NCBI GenBank assembly: GCA_948567375.1
Contig: OX419759.1
Location: 1,155,303-1,219,302, forward strand
Direction: 5' to 3'
Source of the DNA: Lunularia cruciata
Lineage: Eukaryota > Streptophyta > Marchantiopsida > Lunulariales > Lunulariaceae
DNA length: 64,000 nucleotides
Below are positions 46,301 to 56,178 of this stretch, in pieces. Numbering within the stretch: position 1 is the stretch's first letter; every line of letters starts with the position of its first letter. The notes under the pieces were generated by a model. That model was not told the DNA's origin. It searched no databases and saw only the letters and a list, made by a program, of their open reading frames with translations. Both the position numbers and the translations under genes were made by a program.

Positions 46301-49300
46301 GAAAAATCCTAGCCAGTTAGGGCTCTCCAGTCTCCTTACTTCCGAGAAGATCACGGAAGGAACTAGAGTTACTCATAGAAATCATGACTTGCTTTCTTTC
46401 AAGTAGGAATCTATTCGTATAGGGATTCAGCTGTCTGTCCGTTTTCGGTGGCCAGTGATGAGTAGCTCTCAAAATAAAACTATGAAATTTTTTTTGCAAG
46501 TAAAGATAATTGAAGAATGAGGTCACTGCCAGTTTATTGTAGTCGTTGCTGCCAAACCGTCCGTTAGCACCCGGGAAAGTTCTAGATTTGTCGCTTTCCT
46601 GGACTCTAATGTCGTGACGTTTGGCAAAAGTCTAAACTTACCGATGTGTAGGAGGATGATGAGTGTAGATTGCTATTGATATATCGCTCGCCTGTATACA
46701 AATGTTTAATTCTAGTGTTGTTCATCTCGAAGTCCTTGGCGTTTAAACCATAACTTGACTATGAACTTGCTGGTTTGAATGCAAATCTTAAGTTTGATCG
46801 TATCGTTCGTATAGGGTATTTGTGCCGACTCTTGCTAAGGACATATGTATGAACTCCTATAATCGCTAACTTTCCTACCTAACTAGTCTCGTCTGCTTTC
46901 TCCTTTGTCCTCCAAATAACCTCCGGATGAAGCTGACAACTCTATCGAGGGCACACCAAACCGGGATGAAGGGCAGAAGATTATTCCCGAACCAACACCA
47001 GCACAACCCGTCGCAAAAGCTCCGTTAGAAGATCACTTTAAGGGAAAGCCGGACTCGGAGCTTAAAGGAGCAGCAAAAGCCGATGTCGCGTCGGCTTTAT
47101 TACAAGCTACTAGAGTCAATGGTATGTATATCTCGAAGTCAGATTGACAGATTCTTACAACTATGATTATGGTCCATAATTTGCCTTTTCCAGGTGGAGC
47201 CAAGTGTTCCCTGAACCTGTACCTCCTGGTTCTTATCTCTTGTTTGGTATTTGCCCCAAGAATTAACTTCCTTTGGAACCTGAAGCAGAACGAAACATGG
47301 ATGGAGTCTTGCTAGTTCCATTTTCCTCACATATCTGATTAAGGTTTGACTTATTGGTCGCATTTCCACATTCAGCAGACAGTTTATCTCTGGTACCGTC
47401 AACAAGCTCCGGGGAAGGGTCTTCTGAGGTTAATCGGTTCAAGTCAAAAGATGTGGACGACGAGTATGAAGTTGTCCAAGAGGAGTCTCGCGTTGTGGGT
47501 CATGTTGTGAAAGTCAGAAGAACTCTGATTATGAGCAACAACGAAATCTCATCTATTCAAGTTGACAAAGATGTGACTCATTTCCAGGCTCTATATGATG
47601 AGAATAACCAGTGTATTCAGTCCGAAGAGGTGAGGACAGCAGCAATGAAGCAACCGGATAAAACTGAAGCCAAGCGCACATCTGATAGAACTACACCTCG
47701 TTCATTTCCTGAGGGGGAAATAGTTGAGGAGCCAATAGAAGAGCCTGGAACTCGACCAACCCGTCCCGAGGAAGCAGTGACGACCAGAGTAGGGAAACAC
47801 GATAAACACTCTTGTTCTTGTCTCCCTTTTGGCCTTCCTAATCTCACCTGGAGTTGGGAGTCAAATGATCTACACCAAGGTGATTACCTTTCGTGTTCGC
47901 CAGTTTGCAATTCGTGTTTATGATTGTTGGACGTGCGGTTTTCACCATCTGTACCCACTAATTCACTACACATCGTATAGCTTACTCGAGTTTCTGTTCA
48001 AAACAAGAATTGCTCGGCAGTTGAGTTAGTTGTATGTCCCTTGCAGTTCTATCTGTTTGAAGACAATAAGATTTTTGTCTATACCAGATCTTTATGTGTT
48101 ATAAGATTAATGCTTCTCTTGATTCTGAAGGTAGAGTGACTGGATGAATGAACTGCTAAGTCCATAGGAACCTATGAATTAGATTTATGCAAATAAGCAC
48201 GAGACAGATCACAAGAAAGAAAAGATTATTCACTGGGGCTGGCTTTTCCTACAGATGGCCCAGTAGTCACAGAGTCTGCCGAAGGACTGCCTGTTAGTAA
48301 TGTACCGGGCGGGCATGGAGGCGCGGATCCTTTCCCGAAATCTTTACCTCAAAGAGATAGGACCGGCTGCATACCGAGAATGCCTTCCCTACGTTGGCAG
48401 CAACCATCTCCAGGTACGTTCAAATCTGGAATTTTGCTCGATTAAGTACTTTGGATGGGACGAATAGACTGGCATAGGAAATCGTCTATTTGATGCTCGT
48501 GTTACTAACGGTAGTTTTTCTTCTTGCTAGACGAAATATACAATTTTCTTCTCTCTTAGTGACGGATTTTGAATTCCATTACTCATATGTCTCCTAGATA
48601 CTTGTCTGTAGTGCATAGTTTTTGCTTTTCGTAAAACCAAACACATCTCTTCCGTCTCTTTTGAGGAATACTGCTCGCTGCAATTATCTGCTGCGCATTG
48701 TACCTGTATTCTGTAGTCATTCTGTTGTATTCGCAAGAAACTCTGACTAGACTATTTATGGCGCTTCCACTTACTACTACGCTGAATTTTCGTCACCAGG
48801 AGTGGACGTGTTACGCGAACCACTACTGCAGCAACATTATCACACCCAGCAGACGACAACCACTACAACTACGACACAGAGTACTGTCGTAACTGATTCC
48901 ATTGTTGACATACCGCAAGGTCAGAGGGTTGCAGGTTTGGATTATATAAGTGCTACTAACAGTGTAAGTACGAGCTCCGGGGAAGGAATGGAAGTTCTGA
49001 GGAGTATGGTGTACGGTGGTCTTGATTCTACCTTCATCAGTCTGGGACTAGTAGCTTCGGCCACTGGGGGTGACGCCAAAACTAGTACGTCCATACTACT
49101 ACTGTTTGTTGCAGATTTCTTATTGCGCTCGCAGAAAATCTTCTGGCTTTCCTTTAGCTATTCAAGGTTAGGACCACAATTGGCATTCATAGCACCGCAC
49201 CCTAAACATGATATCCTCATAAGCATTTCCTGTTCGCTGAATTATTGAAGGATCATCTACTTTGATGGAGGAGAATGTTCATAAGATCGCTTTGTTTTGC

Positions 49301-49966
49301 AGTAACGGTTGCAGCCATCGGTTTGTCCAACGTTGTGTTCGGACTAGTCACACTTCTCCATACTGTGAGTACTTCTTGCGTTACTCATTGTCTAGTCAAC
49401 TTGGGTTGAGATTCCAAATGTACCCACATATGAAACGGTCTCTGACATTTGACAGTAATGGCATTGGGTTACTGTCAAATATCAGAGGTACACCTAGACC
49501 GAGCACATGGATGTCAATTCTTGTGATTATTTCTACGAGTCCGACGAATATCTAGTTTGGCACTCAAGTTGGAGCACTAAACTATCGTTTCTCTTGATCA
49601 ATGCAGATAACATCTCTCTACACCAGGAACAAAGAAGAATTTAAGCAGACCGTTGGACCAAGTTATCGGCTGAACGGATTCATTGCAGCTTTTTCTTATG
49701 TCTTTTTTGGTGTGCTGGCTCCTCTCACCTATGCCCTCTCCTTCCGACATGCGACGAACAGGGACTACAAAATGGGTGCAACTTGTCTTGTTGCTCTTCT
49801 ATGTATAATTTTATTGGGGGCTGCTAAAGCCAGAGTAACATCGCGGAATGCTGTGAGACTTGTCTCTTCTCTGATCAGCACGGGTTTTGTAGCAGCTATC
49901 TCGTGTTACTGTGTAGGAGACTATGTTGCGTGGTTTCTTGAACAAATAGGATTTGATAGTGTATAG
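40391..49966 (+). CDS. Membrane-protein-of-ER-body-like protein with zinc-finger exon and CCC1/VIT1-like C terminus
   Basis: Thirteen exons, all GT-AG: 40391-41162, 41473-41640, 41981-43495, 43889-44011, 44326-44493, 44614-45723, 45988-46119, 46933-47121, 47379-47879, 48255-48413, 48800-49084, 49303-49364, 49607-49966; 1,847 codons plus stop, no frame break. Order: Ser/Lys-rich basic N terminus (1-257); C2H2/C2HC-like finger WRCRNC...HRRDHKKHC (about 261-288); acidic region with a 69-residue tandem repeat; CPVCGSCITKRVILRKRKR (about 761-779), which I recall from plant MEB-like proteins; Cys-Leu/Ile-Pro...Trp repeats; and EVLRSMVYGGLD through the end (about 1,675-1,847), a CCC1/VIT1-like iron/manganese transporter-type membrane domain. 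MEB1/MEB2 of Arabidopsis sit in ER-body membranes; location and transport here are inferred. The acceptors of exon 3 (41,981), exon 7 (45,988) and exon 8 (46,933) are the least certain. Confidence 0.85.
41473..41640 (+). other. Zinc-finger-like exon of the ER-body-like gene
   Basis: This 56-residue exon encodes a compact Cys/His module: C-x2-C, about 12 residues rich in Pro/Asn (DWIYPNPNPSARH), then HRRDHKKHC. The pattern resembles a C2H2 or C2HC finger. It is phase 1-1, so it can be inserted or skipped without frame change. The spacing of metal ligands is read directly; metal binding is inferred. Confidence 0.7.
42238..42668 (+). repeat. 207-bp in-frame tandem duplication in exon 3
   Basis: Unit 1 starts at 42,238 and unit 2 at 42,445. 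Both encode GVVY(E/K)QEVEPEM, ILEVNC, SSPDAVGDSKVEQIVD and AEQQETQ; unit 2 has a small extra segment (RTLIN). The period is 207 bp, a multiple of three, so the frame is kept. Confidence 0.92.
43470..48410 (+). repeat. Dispersed Cys-(Leu/Ile)-Pro...(Trp/Arg) repeat, about one per exon
   Basis: A short hydrophobic motif recurs in the ER-body-like protein, usually near the end of an exon: WGCLACFSFFFRK (exon 3), TPCLQIFFPTFPWAS (4), VNCFTYLRRYR (5), GRCLPITISFPKFTRR, TRCLPLPLTSLYRRP and TDCLPLLFSTFLPWGS (6), TTCSTIVEIFLPTFQWGA (7), CSCLPFGLPNLTWSW (9), TGCIPRMPSLRWQQ (10). Exon 8 lacks it. Common features are one Cys followed by 10-14 hydrophobic or Pro residues and a Trp or Arg. Confidence 0.75.
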
Positions 49967-50879
49967 TCAACAAAATGTTCTAAATTAAATTAGGAAAGGC
50001 GTCATGTAGACTGTGCTCTCTTCTGAAGTAAAGCCCTGTGATTATAGATTCCACATTCGCTTCAATCTGTGATCGATTAATGATGCTTTATCCTGGCATT
50101 TACAGTAATGTACTTGAGATTGCAGGTCAAAAATTATGATGTTCCAAGTACTAGAATCTCAAGAGTGGCATGGCACCGAAGATGAAGTGCGTTTTCTTGT
50201 GTACGGCAGGGAGTGCACTGGATAAATGGGACTAAAATATGTCGAAGATCAAATTTCGCTTTGTAGTTAACTGAAATAGACCCCAAACCATTTGCGCGCA
50301 CGAGACATCAGAGACATCCCAGCTATCAGAGTGTACCTTCCAAGCTTACTGTAAAGTTCTGAAAGTACACATATTACAAAACATTTGGCGCGTGAACTTT
50401 CTAGCACTCAAAACGTTCAATTGAGACTGGACTGATTACGATCAACAGTCTGCTACCTTTATCTTGCTTGTGTGTTCTGCGTTCCTAACGTTCTTTGAAC
50501 TGTTTGTCTAATCTATTTTTTCTGGAGGGCAGTTATCGAACTATGGTTGTCACTGGAGCAATGGATGGCCGATAACACTAGAATCTGGCGACTACAAATT
50601 TACTTGCTGTCCTTTCCCATTAGTTCTAACAGTCTACATTCAGAAACAATCATTTCAGCTTGGATTGTGCGCAATCGAGAGTCCCAATCTCGCGAACGAG
50701 GATTGGCGTACCAAGGATTGCGTACAAGCTATGCACAAAAGATCTAATTGCGTCACGTATCATTCGGCATTCATCGGACGTCAAGTTATCGTAAACGATG
50801 TAACATCACGAACCTCGTAACTAGAAATCAATCTCCATAGGCAATCATCTTCGGAACATGTACGTTTACATTGTTATCG
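49967..50879. other. Downstream of the ER-body-like gene, nothing recognised
   Basis: Presumed 3' UTR and intergenic DNA. The 66-residue frame at 50,547-50,747 has no domain. Confidence 0.4.
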
Positions 50880-51970
50880 ATCCCAGTGTTCGAGTTTATG
50901 AATGCTGGTACTAGCGCCGCGGTCGATGCTGATTAACCCTCTTAAGCATATTTAGTCCTTTATGAACTTTATTCAGTACCCGTCAAACGGAGTTCTTCTT
51001 AGCTGCGATTTGTATCTTAGTTCTCTGTATCTAGACTCCTGATACTTGATTAGTTTCGTGTAAGCCTCATTCCTGAGATAATTCTCGGGTCTTACTCTCG
51101 TTCCCTCTTGCATCGATTACGGTGTATTGAACAGATGATGTAACTTTGTTCTTGCAAACCGGCTAAATGGTAATCTGATTATCTCGTTGTGAGGCGGCAG
51201 AGTACAGCAACGACGCCAGTATCGAGAGGCGAATGCCACAGCTCTTCGTAAGGAGAACCATGACTCAACTATCATACCCCGAACATATGCACGAACTTCC
51301 AGACCACATCTGATCGCATCAAGCACCTGGTCGAATTCTCCTGAAATTAGTACATTGTAGTGCTATGGAGGCACATAGGGTAGTTATAGTTGTAATCACA
51401 GCACTTTAAACTTGCGCTCGTCCATCTTCTGCTCTTATGCGCTTCGTTTTCTCCCCAGTTGATAAAACAAACCAGAGACTCTTATGTATGCAGGGTTCAC
51501 GTGCTATGTAACGGAGAGGATGTCTTTCCTGTTCCAAACCAAGGGCCGGACACAGGATCGGCAGCGAGTACGGCACAGCTCCAGTGATGAGGGCTAGGTC
51601 CGAGCGATGAAAATTTCAACATGTACTAAACGTATCATGACAATCAACATTGATGACAACGACGACATATTAAAGCTTTTAAACTTGAACCTGTTACTTC
51701 AAGAATCTATTGTTGCACGTTCTCTGAGTGACGTTCATTACAAAGGTGCATATTCTTCGTTGGTGATATCGGCAATGCATCCATGTACATTATCTTATCT
51801 GAATGGATGAAGTCATATATTTATGAAAGGGAATAGTTCTGACTCGAATCCCATTCCAGAATCCGGTATCCCTACTTGATCCGCAACTGTTCACACGTCT
51901 TCGAGCACGCACGCAGTTGGAACGGGAAATCCACACAACACTCTAATCCTATATTTCTTTTGAAAACGAT
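50880..51970 (-). pseudogene. Truncated receptor-kinase paralog: signal-peptide exon, upstream region and first malectin exon
   Basis: Colinear with the 5' part of the receptor kinase at 60,385-61,460. An ATG at 51,261 opens a fine signal peptide (MVLLTKSCGIRLSILASLLY). The splice donor that follows in the paralog (CAG-GTAAAT) reads GAG-ATAATC here, so the GT is lost. The start of a malectin-like exon (GLISIDRGAS, near 50,940) follows and quickly reaches stops. No further malectin, LRR or kinase sequence is found beyond it. It is thus a remnant of a duplicated gene. Confidence 0.75.
50880..51970. repeat. Segmental duplication, left copy (partner 60,385-61,460)
   Basis: About 1.1 kb of direct, moderately diverged similarity with 60,385-61,460, covering the first malectin exon, intron 1, the signal-peptide exon and several hundred bp upstream. 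Examples of matched blocks are 51,155-51,265 with 60,655-60,765 and 51,540-51,740 with 61,030-61,210. Confidence 0.8.
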
Positions 51971-52198
51971 CGGGATCCCATAGGTTATATAAAGATTGGG
52001 AATTCGTAACCTCTTTCTTCCACACTTACATGCAGTTTACTGAGTCTCTCTCGCTGCATTCAGAAAATAGTTTTGCAGATCGCAGATTGCACCTTCGGGA
52101 CTGTGTATTTCCCACCAAATCAATTTGATTATCTAGCATCAAGGACGCCCACAACTTAGCTTTTCCGATACGTCAGAGAGATACGTACTTCATACTAT

Positions 52199-52296
52199 GG
52201 GGCTTGACCCCATGTTACTTTTTTGGTCTCTCCCTTGTACGGCTTGATGGGTCTTCTCCTCCTTCATTTTTCCTACGCGGTCGCCTTTTACCTTTT
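52199..52296 (+). mobile_element. LINE 3'-tail insertion (98 bp)
   Basis: Contains GGGGCTTGACCCCATGTTAC through CTACGCGGTCGCC and a short TTTTACCTTT end. It is flanked by a perfect 11-bp duplication CTTCATACTAT (52,188-52,198 and 52,297-52,307). It is close in sequence to the tail of LINE copy 2, which starts only 260 bp away in the opposite orientation. Confidence 0.88.
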
Positions 52297-52325
52297 CTTC
52301 ATACTATACGACAACACGAACGTCA

Positions 52326-52541
52326 GAGTGAAAACTGAACATTGTCCAATGGACTGAGCATGCGCATGACCATGAGCTGGTATCAGATGGGAACGTTATC
52401 GTTTACACGCGCAACTATTATATGTCAGAATAAGAGTGAAAACTGAACATTGTCCAATGGACTGAGCATGCGCATGACCATGAGCTGGTATCAGATGGGA
52501 ACGTTATCGTTTACACGCGCAACTATTATATGTCAGAATAA
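52326..52541. repeat. Perfect 108-bp tandem duplication
   Basis: Units 52,326-52,433 and 52,434-52,541 are identical over all 108 bases by eye. The lack of any difference suggests a recent event or gene conversion; collapse or expansion artefacts of assembly are possible. Confidence 0.95.
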
Positions 52542-52559
52542 TATGAGCAAACAGTGTAG

Positions 52560-55500
52560 TATAAGTGAAGTAGGCGACCGCGCAGGAAAAACGAAGGACG
52601 GGAAGATCCATCAAGCCTTACAAGGGAGAGACCAAAAACGGTAACATGGGGCTAAGCCCAATAGAGTCTATATGAGAAATTTGCACGACCGCCCCTAAGA
52701 TATCCAAGCTATGCAAATCATAGGGTCTGCACGCAATGCAATTGGAGCAACCGAAGAAACATCACCTAATGTGATTGCTCTCCTATGGATTGCACCAGCC
52801 ACTACACTCTGTAGAGCAATGGACATATGCTGTCTAAAATATACTATAAAGTATGAAAGTGAAATTGGTACCCCTTACGTCTAACATGATAAACTCTCGT
52901 GCACTCCTTGACAAATGTGTCAAATATTGTGTCCATCGCTCCATTTAACTCCAAGGCTAGAGGAACAAAGAGGTGACCTCGTTGCATGCCCCTATACTTG
53001 GAGACCTTGCAACCTACTGCTACCCTCGCCGCCCATCCAGGGGGATGGGTAATCACTCCCTCTGAAATTGTACCCTCGTGTAGGGTCCGTAACCACAACA
53101 TTTGCTACTATCACCTGATCATCTCGGACCAAATATAAGTCTGCCTTGACACATGTCGACTGCAAAGCATACGAACACTCCTCCAAGCCAAGTATCCACT
53201 CTCTCATGCCATAGCAAACACTATGTCCCTAATGGTATCATGGGTAGCTATCCTCTGTCCTCCAAAAGGACACTGTGTCATGTGGACCGCTGCAACATCT
53301 AGTGTAGAACCACACTCACAAGTGAGTAGTGAAGATGCAGATGGGTGGACCAAATCTAGGCAAAACCTCATCGCTGTAGAGAAAGTAGCTAGTGCAAGTC
53401 GGAATGCCCTAATGCACGGTCGAGCTAGGATCCAAGAGCCTGCACCCTTGCCGGAGCAAGAGCAAAGACGTGCTCTAGTAGCTTGAGGAATGGACGAGTC
53501 GACTAAGAGAGAATGTAGCATATGTTCACACTGTCGTTCCATCAAGGAAGATTGTAAACCTCTAGTCCAATCTGACAATAGTGAAGAAATAGGTGGAAAA
53601 TCCTCTCGTGCTTGGAGCTAGACTATCTTTCGTCTGTCGCAATAACACCTTGAGAGAAAAAGATCCTCCTTCCACCTTTATCACATATGTCTCCAAAACT
53701 AGCCTATTAGCAACCACAAAATGAGAGGAGAGTAGGGGTGTCGAGAGAGCACAACTACCCAAAAATGCTATAGGTGCCATCTCCTCCGTAGATAGCAAGC
53801 CAACCCCACCACATGAGATCAGCAGAGCTGTCTATCTACATGCCAAATCCCTTGTCACACACTCAAAAGTCCCTGGTCCAATAAGATCACCAAAGACTCC
53901 CTTAATCCTCCTACAAATGCTCTCAAACGTGAAAGGAAGGACGATGAGGAAGGAATTGTGTGGATGAGGTAGGATAGTCGACGAGCAATACTGGAGGAGA
54001 GTATACCAAATGCCACATGCAAATCTCCTAGTAATGGAAGGTCATCCACATGGAGAATATCCTCTGCAAGGGCAACGTCTAAGAAGCGTGTGACAAAATC
54101 CTCTCATCCTACTGGCACTCCGAGAACACGAAGTCCATCTATGGATGTGATACACCCCTCTGGAAGCTCAAGGTGGGGAGGGATACCTAAAGGGGACCAT
54201 GCCCTACACTTTGACACCTTGACTCTCGAGCCTACTAGATGTAGCTCGATAGTCAAGTAGTCAAAGGCCTGCCTAATCTGATCTACAGGGCGTACGATGT
54301 GTGTATCATCTGCCAAGGAGAGAACTACACAACCTGGCATGGCCAAAGTAGTAGATAAAAGAGCTCTAAAGTGAGCCATGGAAAATAAGGGCCCCCCTAA
54401 AGGATCTCCCTGATGTGTACCAACAATTGACTCCAAGACGGTGACTCCTTCTTGTGAACCACCATGCTTGTAGTAAAGGGAAGCAGGAGAGCCATAGAAA
54501 GACCGCACAAAAGGAATGAGACTCACCCAGGATCCACCAGCCTCCCAAAGCTCTCTAAAGATGAATGCCCATGAGACGCTATTAAAATCATTCTCAACAT
54601 CCACTTGTAGGACGACCCACTCCGGATGGATATCTAGGAGTGCTCTAATGCCTAGAGATATAGTCTCATATCCTCCAGGTGTAGCTACTCCAAACTGATG
54701 TGGACTGAGGTATGTGGAAAGTGAGAACGATGCTTAAGGACAATGGTACAACTGACCAAACGCAAAAAGATCTCTCCAATAGCAATCGGTCTAATGCCCC
54801 TCATGTCCTTCTCCATCACAAGAAGTCGACTAGCACCTAACACACGACTAACACGCATAGGAATGTCTCCTCTCGCTATTGCTACGATCACCTGAAACAA
54901 CTCGGTAAAACCACTAGAAGGATCATTGGCCTAGAAGGAATCTCTAAGGTGCTCATAAACCATCCCAGACAAGCCTCCCGAGGAAAGGCGAGAGGCAGTG
55001 GACAATGCTTGTACAAATAGCGACCTATCAAGACATAAAGGTATCAAGATATAAAGGCTGCTCAAGCTGATAATCTAAGACCTCCAGTGGTAGTCCCTCT
55101 ACTGCTATAGGATGTAGTGAGCGTAGGGAAGAGATAGTCTCATCAGTAGAACTCACCATAGACAAAGGGTATAGCGTTCATGCCGCTCTACTAAACTCTC
55201 CCGCTTGACCCAATGTCTTACACCATCGTAATCAAGTGGACTTTGTGGTATCGTGTGGTGATGTTTATCTCCTAAATCGTGTAGCCCTAACAGACTCCTC
55301 CTGAAGGGCTGCACAATCCCGCTCGAAATCGACAAAATCTAGTAGCCACCTCTCTATGCCCCGCACATCCCCCTCTAGCATAACGAAGACACCATCGAGG
55401 GAGTAAGAGGAATAAGAACCATGCTAACTCGTCCAAGATATCACGTGCCAAACAATCAAATGGTAGGCGAAAAACATGTCTAGCCTCATCATGGAGTGTA

Positions 55501-55710
55501 GGGGATAGCCCATAGAATAGATGCGGATATGGAAAACTAGTTTCAAATAACACCAAAATGCAATCAGCTTTAGAAACTAACCACTTCCACCTCTGATCTG
55601 TATCCTTGGAACTGTAAACGAAGGGATAAAAGAAGCATGTGTAATAGTGTAGTCTCTCAACATCCTGCCTCGCTAGCTGCCCGAATGGACCATATGCGTG
55701 CTTGTATGTA
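52560..55710 (-). mobile_element. LINE copy 2 with RT, CCHC and restriction-like endonuclease regions, decayed
   Basis: The best LINE copy. From the 5' side (high coordinates): an N-terminal region (GPFGQLARQDVERLHYY, then LPFDCLARDILDELAWFLFL, 55,690-55,440); RT with MDVENDFNSVSW, GTHQGDPLGGPLF (54,421-54,383) and the catalytic SLADDTHIV (LADD at 54,316-54,305); a cysteine-histidine cluster CECGSTLDVAAVHMTQC (about 53,320-53,270); and an ADLYLVRDD...VVVTDPT stretch with SKYRGMQRGHLF that fits a PD-(D/E)xK restriction-like endonuclease. The frame ends near 52,690 and a short 3' UTR with a GGGGCTTAGCCC hairpin runs to about 52,560. This order matches LINE clades with a C-terminal endonuclease; I cannot decide the clade. 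Stops and frameshifts make it inactive, and no clear target duplication was found. Confidence 0.85.
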
Positions 55711-56178
55711 AGTACTTCTTCATCTTAATAAAGATAGCCACATCCTTTCATTTACACCTTGCCTCGAACAAACCATTCGATAGTCGAACAAAACCAGTCT
55801 GCAAAGCTTTTCTCATTAGTTTATTAATTGGCGTATCTTCACGAGATTTAGAGATTCAAATAGCAGATGAAGGTTTTGAAACAGTTTCGAGGTCTGTTTC
55901 CATAGTCTTGTTTCCAAATCTAGAACGTTAACGGGACGTTCCTTAAGCTGGATGTCCCGAGTTTGAGATAATGTGGTCCCCAGACTTTGATCTAATTCAA
56001 ATTCTAAGAAATATTCCGGTTCGACGGAGTTCGTATCAAGTACCCAGAGCTGGAGGGTTGGATGGCGTCCACAAAGAATTCGAATACACATTCGCGCAGC
56101 TACACAATTCTCGTGAAGGTTTTGGTAAGGGATGGTTAAAGTGGATAATGTGCGATGCTGCCAAAACGTGAGCAAGTT
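55711..56178. other. Between LINE copy 2 and the receptor-kinase pseudogene
   Basis: Presumed 3' flank of the receptor kinase. A 119-residue frame at 56,175-55,816 (-) lies immediately after the kinase stop codon and has no recognisable domain. Confidence 0.35.

Noticed and set aside
52370-52400. TGGTATCAGA inside the 108-bp repeat, resembling a retroelement primer-binding site
   Set aside because: Only ten bases match, and no LTR lies next to it in either copy.
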